Shown here one piece after another: positions 15,466 through 22,111 of a stretch of 22,477 nt of DNA. A program made the translations under genes and the position numbers. The first letter of the stretch is position 1. Every line of letters begins with the position of its first letter. Source of the DNA: Pseudomonadota bacterium. GTDB taxonomy: Bacteria; Pseudomonadota; Alphaproteobacteria; Acetobacterales; Acetobacteraceae. A model generated the notes under the pieces. The model was given only the letters and a program-made list of their open reading frames with translations. It was not told the DNA's origin and ran no database searches. The stretch covers positions 1 through 22,477 of the forward strand of contig JAJYAF010000003.1 of NCBI GenBank assembly GCA_021779655.1. The letters run 5' to 3'.

Positions 15466-16062
15466 TCACGCGTCAATTTTCCCGGCGGCTGGCGGTTGCC
15501 GGGAGTTGAGCGCCGCGAGAATATCCGCGCGCGCGGTGGCAAGCTTTCCGAAGCGGACCGCGTAGCGGCCAGGTTTGGGCGCCCCGGCCGCCGCATGTAC
15601 AAAAAAGGCGGCGCGCGCCATATGCGTTCCGGCAATATGATGCCAAGGAAAATGTTGATCATCCCGCGTGTGTGGCGTGGGATGCAGTGTGATTCCCGCC
15701 TCGGAGATGGTCACGCGGGTACGCGCCGTGGAATCGGCCCGGCGGCGCCCGGCCGCCCGGATCGCCGCCCCCAGGGTGATGATGCCCGCAAGCGCCACCG
15801 CGATCATGGCAATGCCGAGCAGGGGACTCGGCGAGCCGTCCGCCACGAAAATAAATGGCGCGGCAAAGCTCATGGCGACAATCAGCAAGGCGATCGTGAG
15901 CGGTGGCGAGGCGGTGGGCGGCCCCGCCACCAGCTTCGTTACCCGCCATGCCGGCGCGCATTCAGGTTCAAGGTTGCGCAACGCCTCGGTCATCCGCTCC
16001 CACGCCCGTTCATCGGCGTAGCATATGCGGATTGCCGCCGTTCCTGGCAACCTGAAAGCCAT
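15466..16062 (-). CDS. Unknown protein with two predicted membrane helices
   Basis: Hypothetical protein of about 198 residues that I do not recognise as a named family. Visible layout: a soluble N-terminal part (MAFRLPGTAAIRICYADERA), two hydrophobic segments at about 53-75 (LTIALLIVAMSFAAPFIFVA) and about 80-102 (LGIAMIAVALAGIITLGAAI) in hairpin order, then a basic stretch (RRRADSTARTR) and a C-terminal beta-rich-looking domain (VTISEAGITLHPT, FPWHHIAGTHMA). This resembles small membrane proteins with a PH-like C-terminal domain, but that is a loose impression. GGAAAG just before ATG 16062 supports this start over one 20 codons upstream, which would overlap the divergent exporter gene. Confidence 0.6.
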   Translation of the reverse strand: MAFRLPGTAAIRICYADERAWERMTEALRNLEPECAPAWRVTKLVAGPPTASPPLTIALLIVAMSFAAPFIFVADGSPSPLLGIAMIAVALAGIITLGAAIRAAGRRRADSTARTRVTISEAGITLHPTPHTRDDQHFPWHHIAGTHMARAAFFVHAAAGAPKPGRYAVRFGKLATARADILAALNSRQPPAAGKIDA

Positions 16063-16120
16063 GATCTTTCCGCCACGCTCAAGGTCGTCAGACGCGGGTG
16101 GCCGTGCTAGGCATGGCGCC

Positions 16121-17071
16121 ATGGCGAATCACGAACATGGCGGGCGGCGGCACGAACATGCCAGCCCCCATTTGGGCGGACACGCGCACGGGCCGGGCCA
16201 TGAGCACGGCGCATCCGGCAGCGCCTTCGGGCTGGGGTTGGCGATCAATTTCGGCTATATGGCCGCGGAAATCGCCGCGGGGCTGTTCGCGCACTCGCTG
16301 GCGCTGCTGGCGGATGCCGCGCATAACGCCTCGGACGTGCTGGGATTGCTGGCGGCCTTTGTCGCCAGCCTGCTGGCCCGCCGCGCTGCCAGCGCCACCT
16401 ATACCTATGGCATGCGGGGCGCCTCCATCCTGGCGGCACTCGGCAATGCGGTGCTGCTGCTGACCGTGACAGGCGGCATCGCCTGGGAAGCCGTGCTGCG
16501 GCTGTTGGAAACGCCGCATGTGGCGGGCCGCACTGTCATGCTGGTCGCCGCCGTGGGGATTCTGGTGAACGGCGCCACGGCGGCGCTGTTCATGCGCGGC
16601 CAGCACGACCTTAATATACGCGCGGCATTTCTACATATGGCGGGCGATGCCGCTATGGCGGCGGCAACGGTCGTCGCCGGCGCGCTCATCTGGCTCACGC
16701 ATTGGTACTGGGTGGACCCGGTGATAAGCCTGGCCGTGGCCTTCGTGATCGTGATCGGCACCTGGTCGGTATTGCGGCAATCGGTGGCCATGGCCTTGAA
16801 CGCGGTGCCGGCGGGGCTGGATACGGCGAAGATCAGCGCCGCGCTCGTTGCCGTGCCGGGCGTGGAATCGGTGCATGACCTCCATGTCTGGCCGGTTTCC
16901 ACCACCGAAACGGCGTTGACCGCCCATCTGGTGCGGACCCGTGTGGCGGACGATGCCGCGCTGCTGGCGGCCGCGCAGGGAAGACTGGAACAAGCTTTCG
17001 GCATCCGGCACGCAACGTTGCAGCTGGAAACCGCGGGTTTCGCCTGTAACTGCGCTTTCGCGGGTCCCTGA
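16121..17071 (+). CDS. Cation diffusion facilitator, zinc-exporter type (CzcD/ZitB-like)
   Basis: Inner-membrane proton-coupled exporter of divalent cations, 316 residues, six predicted helices. The N-terminus has about eight histidines in the first 35 residues (HEHGGRRHEHASPH, GHAHGPGHEHG), a typical metal-binding tail. Transport-site residues are His68/Asp72 in DAAHNASDVLG (helix 2) and His172/Asp176 in LHMAGDAAM (helix 5), the HxxxD plus HxxxD set associated with zinc and cadmium selectivity. The C-terminal cytoplasmic domain (VPGVESVHDLHVWPVSTTET) matches the CDF dimer domain, and the extreme C-terminus has Cys-Asn-Cys. ATG 16121 starts the His-rich tail; an upstream start would add 32 residues unlike the family and overlap the divergent gene. 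Convergent with recX. Confidence 0.92.
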   Translation: MANHEHGGRRHEHASPHLGGHAHGPGHEHGASGSAFGLGLAINFGYMAAEIAAGLFAHSLALLADAAHNASDVLGLLAAFVASLLARRAASATYTYGMRGASILAALGNAVLLLTVTGGIAWEAVLRLLETPHVAGRTVMLVAAVGILVNGATAALFMRGQHDLNIRAAFLHMAGDAAMAAATVVAGALIWLTHWYWVDPVISLAVAFVIVIGTWSVLRQSVAMALNAVPAGLDTAKISAALVAVPGVESVHDLHVWPVSTTETALTAHLVRTRVADDAALLAAAQGRLEQAFGIRHATLQLETAGFACNCAFAGP

Positions 17072-17152
17072 TCCACCTGGCCGGCCCCGGCCTGGCTGCA
17101 TCCGCCAAGCGACTAAGACCCCAGGCCGGCAGGGCTTCAGGCGGCCAAGACT

Positions 17153-17719
17153 TCAGGCCTGCAATGTTTTAATCCATGTTTCGGCCTCGTCCTGGCCCAT
17201 GCGCAACGCACGCATTGCAATATCTTGCGAGAAACCCGCTCTCGCCATGGCCGCAAGCGTTTTCAGCTCCGGCGCATCGCCGAACGGCCCGGCGCGGCGG
17301 CGGCGCAGATAGGCACAGGCGGCGGCAAGTTCGCGCTCAGGGCTTTCCTCCACGATTTCCGCGGCAATGCCCATGCCGACCCCCTTGGCGGCAAGATGGG
17401 CGAGTGTGAGACGGCGTGATTTGCCGCCCCGCGCCAGCCGCCTGGCGCGCGCGGCGGCGAAGGCGGCATCGTCCAGCACTCCGGCTTCCCGCAAGCGGGC
17501 GATAACGGAGGGGATCGCCTCCTTCGCCGCCCGCGCGGCGGCGGCAAGCGCCTGCGGGTCGGCCGCCTCCGACCCGGCGGCAAAGCGCGCCCAACGATCG
17601 ACCCGGCGGGCGAGTACACGTGCAAGGCTCGCCTGCGTTGCGGCATAGCGGGCGAGGTGATTCAGCGCGGCTTCATGAAGCGCGTCTGCATCCGGCGGCT
17701 TGCGGTTCATGCCACCCAT
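17153..17719 (-). CDS. recX: RecX family regulatory protein
   Basis: RecX binds RecA filaments and limits RecA activity. The protein has 188 residues, in the usual range for the family, and is arginine/alanine-rich and helical, built of three-helix repeats: ALNHLARYAATQASLARVLA, then VIARLREAGVLDDAAFAAAR and LAHLAAKGVG, then LAAMARAGFSQDIAMRALRM at the end. The tyrosine/leucine spacing and LREAGVLDDAAFA match RecX. Start may be ATG 17719 or ATG 17710; neither has a strong ribosome site. It lies 31 bp after znuB on the same strand and may be read through from that operon. recA is not adjacent. Confidence 0.82.
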   Translation of the reverse strand: MGGMNRKPPDADALHEAALNHLARYAATQASLARVLARRVDRWARFAAGSEAADPQALAAAARAAKEAIPSVIARLREAGVLDDAAFAAARARRLARGGKSRRLTLAHLAAKGVGMGIAAEIVEESPERELAAACAYLRRRRAGPFGDAPELKTLAAMARAGFSQDIAMRALRMGQDEAETWIKTLQA

Positions 17720-17750
17720 ACTTGGGCGAAATAGCCCGTTCTTGGCAACG

Positions 17751-18551
17751 CTAATCCCGGCGGGCGGCCAGGGCCGGTAGGCATAGGGCCAGCAGATAGA
17801 TGCCGCCGCTGAGGCCGGAGATCCAGAAGCTCGCCGGCCAGTCCGTGAAATAGGAAAGGGCGATCCCCGCCCAGGCTTCCGTCAGGGCGAGCGTTGCGGA
17901 GAGTAGAAGACCCGGAACGATGCGGCCGCAAAGGCGTTGTGCCGTGGCGGCGGGACCGACCAGCAGGGCAAACACCAGCAGCACGCCCACAATCTGCGCG
18001 CAGGCCGCCGTGGCAAGACCGACCAGGCCAAGGAAAACGAGGCCAAAGCCGCGCAGGGTGACCCCCTTTGCCTCGGCCAGTTCGGGGCTTACGCTGGCGA
18101 ACAGCAGGGGCCGCGAGATCAGCCCCAGCAGCCCGAGGGTAAAAAATGCCAGAACGAGCAACTGGATGAGGGTGGCCCGGCTCACCCCCAGCACGTCGCC
18201 GAACAGCAGGGCCGTGGCCTGGGTGGCGTAGGCGGTGAAGAAGTGCAGAAAGAGCAGGCCAAGACCGAGCGCCAGCGTCAGCACCACCCCGATCGCCACG
18301 TCGCGCTCGACCAGCCGCTCCCCCAGCAGGCCCATGGCAAGCCCCCCCAGCGTGGTGACGGCGAGCATGCCGGCAAGCGGGGATATCCCGATGAGCACCG
18401 CGCCCGTGGCGCCGGCAAACCCGACATGAGAGAGCGCGTGCCCGGCAAACGCCTGGCCACGCAAAACGAGGAAATAGCCGACCAGCCCGCCCAGCACCGC
18501 GACGATGCCGGCCGCCGCGAAGGCATGGCGCATGAAATCGTACTCAAGCAT
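17751..18551 (-). CDS. znuB: Metal ABC transporter permease (ZnuB-like)
   Basis: Inner-membrane permease of the ABC-3 family for zinc or manganese uptake, 266 residues with about seven or eight hydrophobic helices. Conserved elements: GQAFAGHALSHVGFAGATGA (the His/Ser-containing ABC-3 motif), LLFGDVLGVSR (family signature loop), SPELAEAKGVTLR (coupling region to the ATPase), and VGVLLVFALLVGPAATA. ATG 18551 (MLEYDFMRHAF) overlaps the last 8 nt of znuC, which fixes the start; a further-upstream ATG would add a stretch lying in the znuC sequence. It forms a transporter with the ATPase and binding protein encoded just before it. Confidence 0.9.
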   Translation of the reverse strand: MLEYDFMRHAFAAAGIVAVLGGLVGYFLVLRGQAFAGHALSHVGFAGATGAVLIGISPLAGMLAVTTLGGLAMGLLGERLVERDVAIGVVLTLALGLGLLFLHFFTAYATQATALLFGDVLGVSRATLIQLLVLAFFTLGLLGLISRPLLFASVSPELAEAKGVTLRGFGLVFLGLVGLATAACAQIVGVLLVFALLVGPAATAQRLCGRIVPGLLLSATLALTEAWAGIALSYFTDWPASFWISGLSGGIYLLALCLPALAARRD

Positions 18552-19326
18552 GGCAGGAATGATGATGATCGGGATAATCGGAGACGACGAAGATGCGGCC
18601 GCCGGCGCGCAGCACCTCGATAGGCGCGTCATAGAGGCGCGAGAGGCTGGCGGTGGTAATTATCTCGTCCGGCGTACCGATCGCGGCGTTGCCGTGGCTT
18701 AAGTACAGCACCCGGTCCAGCACCGGCAGCAGCGGGTTGATGTCGTGCGCGGCGAACAAAACGGTAAGGCCATGGGATTGTTGCAGTTCACGGATAAGGG
18801 CGATGAGGGTTGCCTGCGCCGCGGGATCGAGGCTGATCATGGGCTCATCGAGCAGGAGCAGTTTCGGGCTACCCAGCAATGCCGCGCCCAGCAGCAGCCG
18901 CTGGCGCTGGCCGCCGGAGAGCGTGGCGAGCGGCCTGGACGCGAGCGCTGTGGCCTGCGCGGCCTGAAGCGCGGCGTGAACCTCTGCTTTTGCGCGACGG
19001 CCGGCAAAGGGAAGGCCCAGCCGATGGCCGGTGGCGGCGTTGAGCAGAATGTCGAACCCGCACAAATTCAGCCCGGTTTGCAGAGCACGGCTTTGCGGCA
19101 TGTAGCCGATGGCGGGATTCCCGCGATGGGGCCTCTCTCCAAAGACGGTGAGCCTGCCGCTGACCGGCTGCAGGCCGAGTATGGCGCGGAACAGCGTGGT
19201 TTTGCCGGCGCCGTTCGGCCCCAATACCCCCACGAATTCGCCGGCCGCGATCTGCAGCGAGACGTCCCGCAGAACCGGCACGCCGCCACGGGCGATGCCG
19301 ACATGCTCAAGGCCGATGACATTCAT
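18544..19326 (-). CDS. znuC: Metal ABC transporter ATP-binding protein (ZnuC-like)
   Basis: ATPase that powers the ZnuB-like permease, 260 residues. Walker A GPNGAGKTT (36-44), Q-loop near MPQ (76-78), signature LSGGQ (136-140), Walker B LLLLDEP (156-162) and H-loop His194 are all intact. The C-terminus ends in a cluster of three His, then Cys and His (DHHHSCHA), unusual for the ATPase and possibly metal-binding. ATG 19326 overlaps the znuA stop by one base (TAATG), so the two are translationally coupled. Zinc rather than manganese is suggested by the neighbouring zinc exporter and Hsp33 but is not shown by the ATPase itself. Confidence 0.93.
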   Translation of the reverse strand: MNVIGLEHVGIARGGVPVLRDVSLQIAAGEFVGVLGPNGAGKTTLFRAILGLQPVSGRLTVFGERPHRGNPAIGYMPQSRALQTGLNLCGFDILLNAATGHRLGLPFAGRRAKAEVHAALQAAQATALASRPLATLSGGQRQRLLLGAALLGSPKLLLLDEPMISLDPAAQATLIALIRELQQSHGLTVLFAAHDINPLLPVLDRVLYLSHGNAAIGTPDEIITTASLSRLYDAPIEVLRAGGRIFVVSDYPDHHHSCHA

Positions 19327-20201
19327 TACGCGTGGAGTGCCTTCTCCACCGCGCCAAGTCCAGCGTTCATCCAGGCCTGGTAGTCCAGGCCCGCGGGCTC
19401 GGTTTCGGTAACGCCCACAACCGGGATGCCTGATTGCCGGGCGAGGGCGAGCAAGCCCCGGGTGAGATCGTCCGTTACCTGGGAATTATAGAATAGGATC
19501 CGCACCCTGCGCTGCCGTAAATCGTTCTCGAAGGCGGCAACCTCGGCGGGCGCCGGTTCGGTGCCGTTCATCACCGCCGTCTGGAAGGCGCTGTTGCGCA
19601 TGGTCAGGCCAAGCGCGGCGGCCATGAGCCCATAAACCGGTTCGGTGGCGGTGACCGGCGTGCCGGCAAACTCCGCCCGCAAGGCGGCGATGCGCGCGGC
19701 GATCGGCTTGAGCGAGGCAAGCAGGGCGTCAGCGTTGCGCGCATAATCCGCGGCATGCGCGGGGTCGCGCGTGCCCAACATTTGCGCAAGGCGCCGGCCA
19801 AGCAGCGGAGCGGTTTGCGGATCGTACCAGAGGTGCGGGTTGTCCCCCGGCTTGCGGCCGAGCAGTTCGGCAACGGTGATCACGGTGCGCCCGCGCGCCG
19901 GCTCGGCGGCGAGCAGCCCCGCCATCCAGGGATCGTAATCCGCGCCGTTGACGATGACGATATCCGCGCCCGCGAGCGCGATGGCAACCGAAGGGCTGGC
20001 GGCGAACAAATGCGGGTCCTGATTGGGGTTGTTGAGGATGCTGCGCACGCTGACCACGCCGTCGCCGATCTGGCTGGGAAGGTCGCCATACATGTTTTCA
20101 GCGGCAACGATACGCAGGCGGGCCGCCGCCCCGGCGCGGCCGGCGAGCAGAGCCGTGGATAGGCAGAGCGCGGCGCGCCGGGAAAAGCCCGCCGTCGTCA
20201 C
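19326..20201 (-). CDS. znuA: Metal ABC transporter substrate-binding protein (ZnuA/TroA-like)
   Basis: Periplasmic cluster A-I binding protein, 291 residues. It starts at GTG 20201, which overlaps the preceding stop (GTGA); no other in-frame start outside the lipoprotein gene fits. The N-terminus (SRRAALCLSTALLAGRAGAAA) is a signal peptide with an Arg pair, so Tat export is possible. Expected ligands: His64 in DPHLFAASPS and His123 in NPHLWYDP; the third position is Glu187 in TATEPVYG, not the His of classical ZnuA, and a fourth may be Glu256 or Glu258. No His-rich loop is present. The His/His/Glu set is closer to manganese-type proteins, so metal choice is open, and the symbol reflects context. 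Confidence 0.85.
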   Translation of the reverse strand: MTTAGFSRRAALCLSTALLAGRAGAAARLRIVAAENMYGDLPSQIGDGVVSVRSILNNPNQDPHLFAASPSVAIALAGADIVIVNGADYDPWMAGLLAAEPARGRTVITVAELLGRKPGDNPHLWYDPQTAPLLGRRLAQMLGTRDPAHAADYARNADALLASLKPIAARIAALRAEFAGTPVTATEPVYGLMAAALGLTMRNSAFQTAVMNGTEPAPAEVAAFENDLRQRRVRILFYNSQVTDDLTRGLLALARQSGIPVVGVTETEPAGLDYQAWMNAGLGAVEKALHA

Positions 20202-21025
20202 TGCGGGGTTGCCGGCGCGGAGGTGGCCGGCAGGGTGCCAAGGCTTTGCGCGCCGAGCGGCAAGCCGTTCGGCTGCGTCGGCGGATAGGAATTTTTGAGT
20301 GAGGCAGCGGAGGAGCTGGCCGGCGGCGGGATGAGGGGTTGCGGCGCGCCAGGTGACGTTGCGCCAGGCGCACCAAGCGACGTTGCGCCAGGCGCACCAA
20401 GCGACGTCGCCTCGATGCCGCCGGAGCCGCCTTTGCCAAACGGCGCGGCGGCGGCATCGAGGCCATAGGAAATCCAATTGCCCAGGTTGTGCTGGATCTG
20501 GTATTGGAGCTGCACGTTCATCGCATCCATCAACTGCTTTGTTACGCCGTACAGCGTGGCCCGCACTGTATCAGGGGTGGCGTCCGCGCCGGGCGCGGTC
20601 TGCGTGACCGAGACCGAGGCCTCGGTATAGCCTTTTTCCCTGCCGTCGGCGCTTATCAGATCGAGCCGGACCGTCATCATCCCCACATATTCGTTGCCGA
20701 CCTGCTCCAGGGAGGCATTTTCGATCTTCGCCGTGCCATTGCCTGGCGTGCCGTCGGGAAGCAGGCGGTGTTGCAGCATTCGCAGCAATGCGTTGGCCGG
20801 GGGGTCGGGGTCTTCGGCGATGAGGGTGGAAGCACCCGGATCGGGAAGATAATCGTTTTCGATGGAAATATTTGCGACATGCAGCCGGATCGGCGGCAGA
20901 TAGTTGTAGTTGAGCGGCGGGAAGCTTTGAGGCTGCGTCTCGTTATCCCCGCCGCAGGCGGAGAGGCAAAAGGCCAGAAAGACGGGCAGCAGGAGAAAGC
21001 GCTTCAGGGGCCTGGATAGGATCAT
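20198..21025 (-). CDS. Uncharacterised lipoprotein coupled to hslO and znuA
   Basis: Protein of 275 residues with a lipoprotein signal: basic start (MILSRPLKRF), hydrophobic core and lipobox LSAC-GG, cleaving before Cys24. Residues about 45-180 form a compact domain with beta-strand-like IRLHVANISIEND and YVGMMTVRLDLISADG plus a helix (ATLYGVTKQLMDAMNVQLQY), a layout loosely like small outer-membrane assembly lipoproteins; this is an impression, not a family match. The C-terminal 90 residues are low-complexity Ala/Pro/Ser/Gly with a 24-bp tandem repeat. The ATG overlaps the hslO stop by 4 nt, and the TGA overlaps the znuA start by 4 nt, so it is translated as part of that chain. I do not recognise its function; envelope or metal-related work would fit the context. 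Confidence 0.78.
   Translation of the reverse strand: MILSRPLKRFLLLPVFLAFCLSACGGDNETQPQSFPPLNYNYLPPIRLHVANISIENDYLPDPGASTLIAEDPDPPANALLRMLQHRLLPDGTPGNGTAKIENASLEQVGNEYVGMMTVRLDLISADGREKGYTEASVSVTQTAPGADATPDTVRATLYGVTKQLMDAMNVQLQYQIQHNLGNWISYGLDAAAAPFGKGGSGGIEATSLGAPGATSLGAPGATSPGAPQPLIPPPASSSAASLKNSYPPTQPNGLPLGAQSLGTLPATSAPATPQ
20361..20408 (-). repeat. 24-bp tandem repeat inside the lipoprotein gene
   Basis: Two adjacent 24-bp units differ only at the last base, and a shortened third copy lies at about 20346-20360. They encode GATSLGAP-type units in the low-complexity C-terminus. The repeat is in frame, so copy-number change would alter length without shifting the frame. Confidence 0.8.
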
Positions 21026-21999
21026 GGGAGGGAACTTTCCTTGCCGCCCACGGTATCGCGCGGGAAACGGAAGTCGAAATTGCAGAATTCGCAGGTCATG
21101 ACGATCTCGCCTTCAACCGTCATATGATCGAGATCGTCCGTGGGAAAGCCTTCCAGGATTCCGGCAAGCCGGGCGCGCGAGCAGCGGCAGCCAAAGGCCA
21201 GGCGGCGTGGCCGCTGCAAAACAACCCCTTCGCCATGGAACAGGCGGTAGAGCAGGCGCTCTGGACTGAGCGCATCATCGAGTAGTTCGGCATCGGTAAC
21301 GGTGTCGGCCAGGATGCAGGCGGTGCGCCAGGCTTCTTCTTGCGCGGCGGCTTCTTCCTGCGCTGCCTCCGGGAGTGAGGGATCAGCGCCGCCAGCGCCG
21401 GCGATACGCTCCAGAATCAGCGCTGCCGCCCGCCAGCCATGGCCGGTTTCGCCGGCGGCAAGATAAAGCCGGCAGGGCAGTTGTTCGCTGGTACGGAAAT
21501 AATGTTCAGCCATATCGGCAAGCGTGTCGCCTTCCAGCGCGACAATTCCCTGCTGCGGCTCGCGCCCCTGATTCTGGATCACGGTGAAGGCGAGATAGCC
21601 GTTGCCCAGCAAGGCGCGGGCGCTGCCGTCACCCTCCGCTGCCGATGCGTGGCGCCTTTCCGCATCTACTCTGGCATAGCCGCGCAACGCGCCGGCATCG
21701 GTGCAATCGGCAAGCAGCACGGAAACCGGGCCGTCTCCTTTCGTCTGCAGGCTGAACGAGCCGGAGAATTTGAGCGCGGCGGCAAGGCCGGCGGCCAGCG
21801 CCAGCGCCTCTCCCAGCAGGCGGCGGATTGGGGTGGGATGGTCGTGCCGGGTAAGCAGCATATCGGCCAGCGGCCCCAGCCGCACGAGGCGGCCGCGTAC
21901 CGGCTGGTTCGGCAGGTGGAATGGCAGGATGCCGCGCGGCACAGACAGGTCCGGCACGTCCGGGCGCGCGCTGTCGAGAAAAGCGGGGAGATCACGCAT
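21022..21999 (-). CDS. hslO: Redox-regulated chaperone Hsp33
   Basis: Hsp33 is a cytoplasmic holdase switched on by oxidative stress and heat, when its zinc is released and disulfides form. The protein has 325 residues, slightly longer than the usual 290-300 because of an Ala/Glu-rich insert at about 205-235 (PEAAQEEAAAQEEAW). The redox-switch cysteines are intact: Cys271 and Cys273 in FGCRCSRARL, and Cys303 and Cys306 in MTCEFCNFDF. The N-terminal core includes GEALALAAGLAAALKFSGSF and VSVLLADCTDAGALRGYARV, typical of the family. Start ATG 21999 lies just after a perfect hairpin; the ribosome site is weak. It is the first gene of the overlapping minus-strand chain and divergent from hldE. 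Confidence 0.94.
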   Translation of the reverse strand: MRDLPAFLDSARPDVPDLSVPRGILPFHLPNQPVRGRLVRLGPLADMLLTRHDHPTPIRRLLGEALALAAGLAAALKFSGSFSLQTKGDGPVSVLLADCTDAGALRGYARVDAERRHASAAEGDGSARALLGNGYLAFTVIQNQGREPQQGIVALEGDTLADMAEHYFRTSEQLPCRLYLAAGETGHGWRAAALILERIAGAGGADPSLPEAAQEEAAAQEEAWRTACILADTVTDAELLDDALSPERLLYRLFHGEGVVLQRPRRLAFGCRCSRARLAGILEGFPTDDLDHMTVEGEIVMTCEFCNFDFRFPRDTVGGKESSLP

Positions 22000-22000
22000 T

Positions 22001-22018
22001 GCGGCTCAAATTAGCCGC
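22001..22018 (-). promoter_or_regulatory. Perfect hairpin at the hslO start codon
   Basis: GCGGCT (22001-22006) and AGCCGC (22013-22018) form a 6-bp GC-rich stem with loop CAAATT. On the hslO message the 3' arm ends one base before the AUG, so the only SD-like bases lie in or beside the stem. It could limit translation initiation until melted or bound. Confidence 0.45.
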
Positions 22019-22034
22019 GATTTGCCGATCTGGC

Positions 22035-22050
22035 CATCCGCGCGCGGATG
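22035..22050. promoter_or_regulatory. 16-bp perfect palindrome in the hslO-hldE gap
   Basis: CATCCGCGCGCGGATG reads the same on both strands. It lies near the middle of the 112-bp divergent intergenic region, with a second short palindrome TTGCCTGGCAA at 22061-22071. It is a candidate operator; the binding protein is unknown. Confidence 0.4.
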
Positions 22051-22111
22051 CGGCCATGGCTTGCCTGGCAAACAACTTGCTCAAACCTCATGGCCGGGCT
22101 AGCGGTGCCGC

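Noticed and set aside
15388..16110. Plus-strand frame of 240 codons across the unknown membrane-protein gene
   Set aside because: Extremely basic, no helix or motif pattern, while the minus strand shows two clean hydrophobic segments and a ribosome site.
17072..17152. Terminator between the exporter gene and recX
   Set aside because: The GC-rich gap has several CCGG-type repeats but no clean stem followed by a T-run on either strand.
20202..20477. Longer N-terminus for the ZnuA-like protein
   Set aside because: It would place 92 low-complexity residues before an obvious signal peptide and overlap the lipoprotein gene extensively; GTG 20201 overlapping the stop is far better.
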